Below are positions 62,037 through 64,000 of a DNA stretch of 64,000 bases, piece by piece; positions within the stretch are counted from its first letter, which is position 1; each line of letters starts with the position of its first letter. This DNA comes from Sipunculus nudus (lineage: Eukaryota; Annelida; Sipuncula; Golfingiida; Sipunculidae), in assembly GCA_026874595.1 (NCBI GenBank), contig CM049311.1:4997676-5061675 (forward strand). Direction: 5' to 3'. The translations under genes and the position numbers were made by a program. The notes under the pieces were generated by a model. That model saw only the letters and a list, made by a program, of their open reading frames with translations, had not been told where the DNA came from and ran no database searches.

Positions 62037-62344
62037 ATGGCGGTGTTGCTGAACCTGTATCGCCACACGGACGACTCTGGATCTTCTCAAGAACTTGATT
62101 GTGTATCACGAGATCAGTGTGTTTGAAGCTTTTGATGACGCTTGCAGCGAACAACCACGAACTAATGTCATCTGCAAAATATTTCCAACTTGGAACGGTT
62201 TGTAAGAAGTCGCATAGTATCGTTTGTTGGACAATTAACGCTCCTCGCGACCACTGGCTCTCGGGTATCAACCCGCTCTATTTGCTTATGATTTTACTGG
62301 TTGATGTTATCTTGTTAAGTATTATATTTTTAACTGTGTGTTAA
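62037..62344 (+). pseudogene. Frameshifted ORF with C-terminal membrane segment
   Basis: The ATG at 62037 lies in AAAAGATGGCGG, a TISU-like context. Its frame encodes MAVLLNLYRHTDDSGSSQEL and stops at 62126. An overlapping frame shifted by one base is open from 62099 to 62344 and ends in a hydrophobic helix (LYLLMILLVDVILLSIIFLT) preceded by WLSGINPL. A W-x-x-G-x-N-P-L motif before the first membrane helix is seen in CPA2-type cation/proton antiporters, but the match is short and speculative. The two frames together suggest one coding unit with a frameshift, or an intron boundary. The start lies only 9 bp from the MITE end. Confidence 0.2.
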
Positions 62345-62360
62345 ATCCTGTCTTGTTATG

Positions 62361-62369
62361 TATAAATAG
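62361..62369 (+). promoter_or_regulatory. TATA box candidate
   Basis: TATAAATAG lies 120 bp before the ATG at 62489. It would suit a promoter for that small ORF. The match is common in AT-rich DNA, so support is weak. Confidence 0.2.
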
Positions 62370-62488
62370 GAAATTAGTATGAAAATGTCATTGAATGTGT
62401 GCTCTCACCGGGGAGCACAATTAATGCTCCTCTCCTGCTTAATGGTCGGTCGAACGCGGACTCAAAAATAACAGGTCATCTGTATTGA

Positions 62489-62713
62489 ATGTTTAGTGCA
62501 CTGTGCGCCAACGCGTATAGGACCCTGTCTTACCGATACGGTTATGTTACCCGGTCCATGATCAGCCATTGTGACGGACCCAAACATATTTTGCAATTTA
62601 TACAATACAGTGTCCGTGACTTTAGCGAACTCCATGGGTATAGTATGAATACATCTAAAAATATACTGATATATATATATATAATTAATAAATATTATTT
62701 ATTATATAATTAA
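62489..62713 (+). CDS. Small ORF, related to a second copy at 62815
   Basis: The ATG-started frame of 74 codons begins MFSALCANAYRTL and contains RDFSELHGYSMNTS, then runs into TA-rich DNA. A second block beginning at 62815 encodes MFSALCAHPYRTL before a stop six codons later. Of the DNA differences in this 13-codon stretch, five are silent (GCA/GCT, CTG/TTA, GCC/GCT, AGG/CGG, CTG/CTA), a pattern expected if the ancestral sequence coded for protein. The tail resembles that of the 61000-61383 ORF. Family unknown; likely a duplicated gene or element fragment, partly decayed. Confidence 0.3.
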   Translation: MFSALCANAYRTLSYRYGYVTRSMISHCDGPKHILQFIQYSVRDFSELHGYSMNTSKNILIYIYIINKYYLLYN

Positions 62714-62814
62714 ATATGTGTGTATATAATTCATAAGCAGAAACTTGATGATTGATTGATCCGCGTACATAAAAAAAAATAATATATTATACATGTATAA
62801 TAATAAACATTGAA

Positions 62815-62940
62815 TGTTTAGTGCTTTATGCGCTCACCCATATCGGACCCTATATTTTTGGGAAATGTTATAGCCATGCAATCAAGGTGACTGGTCCGTC
62901 CATGTACTTAAACTGTGCAACTCAGCGTGACGACAGTCCG
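62815..62940 (+). pseudogene. Diverged, truncated copy of the 62489 ORF
   Basis: The frame reads MFSALCAHPYRTLYFWEML and then stops. Later another frame shows PSMYLNC and RDDS, echoing RSMISHC and RDFS of the first copy. Similarity fades rightwards, where the TATA box and zinc-finger exon begin. Confidence 0.35.
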
Positions 62941-62952
62941 TTTAAGAATATG

Positions 62953-62960
62953 TATAAATA
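62953..62960 (+). promoter_or_regulatory. TATA box of the zinc-finger exon
   Basis: TATAAATA lies 67 bp upstream of the ATG at 63020. A start about 30 bp downstream (near 62985-62990) would leave a ~30-base leader. The spacing fits a TATA-dependent promoter. Confidence 0.4.
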
Positions 62961-63019
62961 TCGGAGTTTAATTTGTCGGTCACCAGTCCGCTTTCTGCAT
63001 TGTGACGATAGACTTAACC

Positions 63020-63271
63020 ATGTCTGACATCGTGTTAAAGAAGATGTACAATTGTCCAGCTTGCGATAATTTGTTTCAGACTGCATCCGGGTGGCGCAGG
63101 CACATTAAAACAAAGCATCGTGAAATTATTGTGGACAATTATGAGAAGAACAAACGTCTAAAGTTCATTTCAGAGTTTAATACGCGGCTACACACCATGT
63201 ATTTACCTGTATCAGTAAAGAAACAACTAGTTAACAGGAAACGAGCGCCACCACCAGCCCAGCAAGAAGCG
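63020..63271 (+). CDS. First coding exon of a C2H2 zinc-finger protein
   Basis: The exon encodes 84 residues from ATG (ACCATGT) and ends in phase 0 at GAAGCG|GTGAGT, a strong donor. Residues 10-33 form a single classical C2H2 finger: YNCPACDNLFQTASGW, then RRHIKTKH, with C12, C15, H28 and H33 (C-x2-C-x12-H-x4-H). After it come a charged linker (EKNKRLKF) and a Pro/Gln-rich end (APPPAQQEA). Such a finger usually binds DNA or RNA in the nucleus. With only one finger here, further domains would be on later exons. A possible second exon in the right phase is 63504-63590. An in-frame GTG at 63002 is not a likely start. Confidence 0.6.
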
Positions 63272-63503
63272 GTGAGTTGAACGTTTGCCATTGATTTCAT
63301 TATTTTTTTCATGTTTGAATGAACAAGTTTTTGAAGCGGGTCAACCACTAGACCTGCGTAGGTCCCTATAATTTTGTCTGTTTCTGATTTTACATAAATA
63401 TACCAAGTAAAAGCAACCCCTATTCTGGTACTCTGTTGACCCTATGTCCAGCTGCCCTGTTGCTGCCATGACAAGTTCCATTAATTCACAATTATAACTA
63501 CAG

Positions 63504-63590
63504 GTGGCGTCTGTGTGCTCAATTATATATAGATTCTCATGTAGTCCTTACCCCTTAGTGATAGTGGGGGCCCCTGGAGAAAGAAAGTAA
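63504..63590 (+). CDS. Possible second exon of the zinc-finger gene
   Basis: AACTACAG|GTGGCG is an acceptor-like site with a weak pyrimidine tract. In phase 0 with the 63020 exon it reads VASVCSIIYRFSCSPYPLVI, then VGAPGERK and a stop, giving a 112-residue protein. The sequence has no known domain, and the splice site is only fair. Confidence 0.15.
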   Translation: MASVCSIIYRFSCSPYPLVIVGAPGERK

Positions 63591-63818
63591 ACTATTTGCA
63601 CCCCACAAAAGGAGCCAATACATGAATTATAAAATGATTATTGAACATTATTAAACGTGATACAAAAAAAATGAAAATAATAATTATTCCTCGACCTTTT
63701 CCAGGTCTGGTCAACCACCTATAAAGCAAGTTGACTTTACACGAAAAAAAAAGCTTCTTCTCTTTAATATAAATCTGTAGTTGCCTAAATATTGCCTTGT
63801 AATCGTTTGTGTACTCAC

Positions 63819-63998
63819 GTAAACGAGTGTTAAAAACAGTCGACTGGGCGCGATAACAGGTGTCAACATAAACACAGCGCGCGGGGCCGTGAGCGTCGCG
63901 AAGCCACAACACGTGTCAATCAGGAGATGCCCTGACTGACTTGGCCCAAAAATGTTATACCTGTCCTGCTGGTGGAAACACCGCGTGTTGCGGCTCAT
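63819..63998 (-). CDS. Possible first exon at right edge, unrecognised
   Basis: On the minus strand an ATG at 63998 opens 60 codons (MSRNTRCFHQQDRYNIFGPS ... LFLTLVY), ending in phase 0 at TTTAC|GTGAGTAC, a strong donor. The stretch is markedly GC- and CpG-rich (GCGCGCGGGGCC, GCGTCGCG) against an AT-rich background. No domain recognised. The true exon may extend beyond the window. Its transcript would run towards, and overlap, the zinc-finger gene on the other strand. Confidence 0.28.
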
Positions 63999-64000
63999 AA

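Overview
The window is animal nuclear DNA, AT-rich and gene-poor. There are no long open reading frames, operons or ribosome-binding sites. The only credible coding signals are short exons that end at GT donors or follow AG acceptors. The rest is microsatellites, satellite DNA and small mobile elements (tRNA-derived SINEs, MITEs, a non-autonomous hAT, a solo LTR, a hammerhead-ribozyme element). This mixture, with very many (TA)n arrays and many G/C homopolymers, suggests a marine invertebrate, most likely a lophotrochozoan such as a mollusc. That placement is an inference, not something the sequence proves.

Layout. 1-10 kb is mostly unassigned AT-rich DNA, with a small MITE at 5.7 kb and a TATA box followed by a possible leader exon at 6.8-6.9 kb (+). 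At 10.1-10.3 kb (-) lies the best gene signal of the left half: the first coding exon of a secreted, probably proteolytically processed peptide precursor, with a GC-richer upstream region. 12.4-13.3 kb has a 30-bp minisatellite and (TA)n/(CT)n arrays. 17-23 kb holds a SINE, a perfect inverted repeat with 110-bp arms inside (TA)n, and a 326-bp segment present twice, the second time between 95-bp direct repeats. At 27.0-27.2 kb, between two (TA)n arrays, is a sequence that folds as a type I hammerhead ribozyme, as known from Penelope-like elements and retrozymes. 28-41 kb is mostly unassigned, with three SINE copies and two weak coding candidates.

41.5-43.3 kb is a 1.7-kb non-autonomous hAT element with 8-bp target duplications and an internal ~278-bp tandem repeat. 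44.7-45.75 kb (+) has two phase-compatible exon candidates of an unrecognised gene. 47.0-47.7 kb is a solo LTR inserted in a (TA)n array, followed by a MITE whose second copy lies at 61.5 kb. 51.1-60.9 kb is a large array of a 40-bp satellite with higher-order structure, interrupted near its end by a PIF/Harbinger-type MITE. 61.0-64.0 kb is the other coding-like region: related short ORF fragments, a C2H2 zinc-finger first exon with TATA box and splice donor (+), and a possible opposing exon at the right edge (-).

The candidate genes show no common pathway. Each is only a piece whose remaining exons lie outside what can be recognised here. The dominant biology is repeat dynamics: insertion into dinucleotide arrays, satellite amplification and small-element mobilisation.
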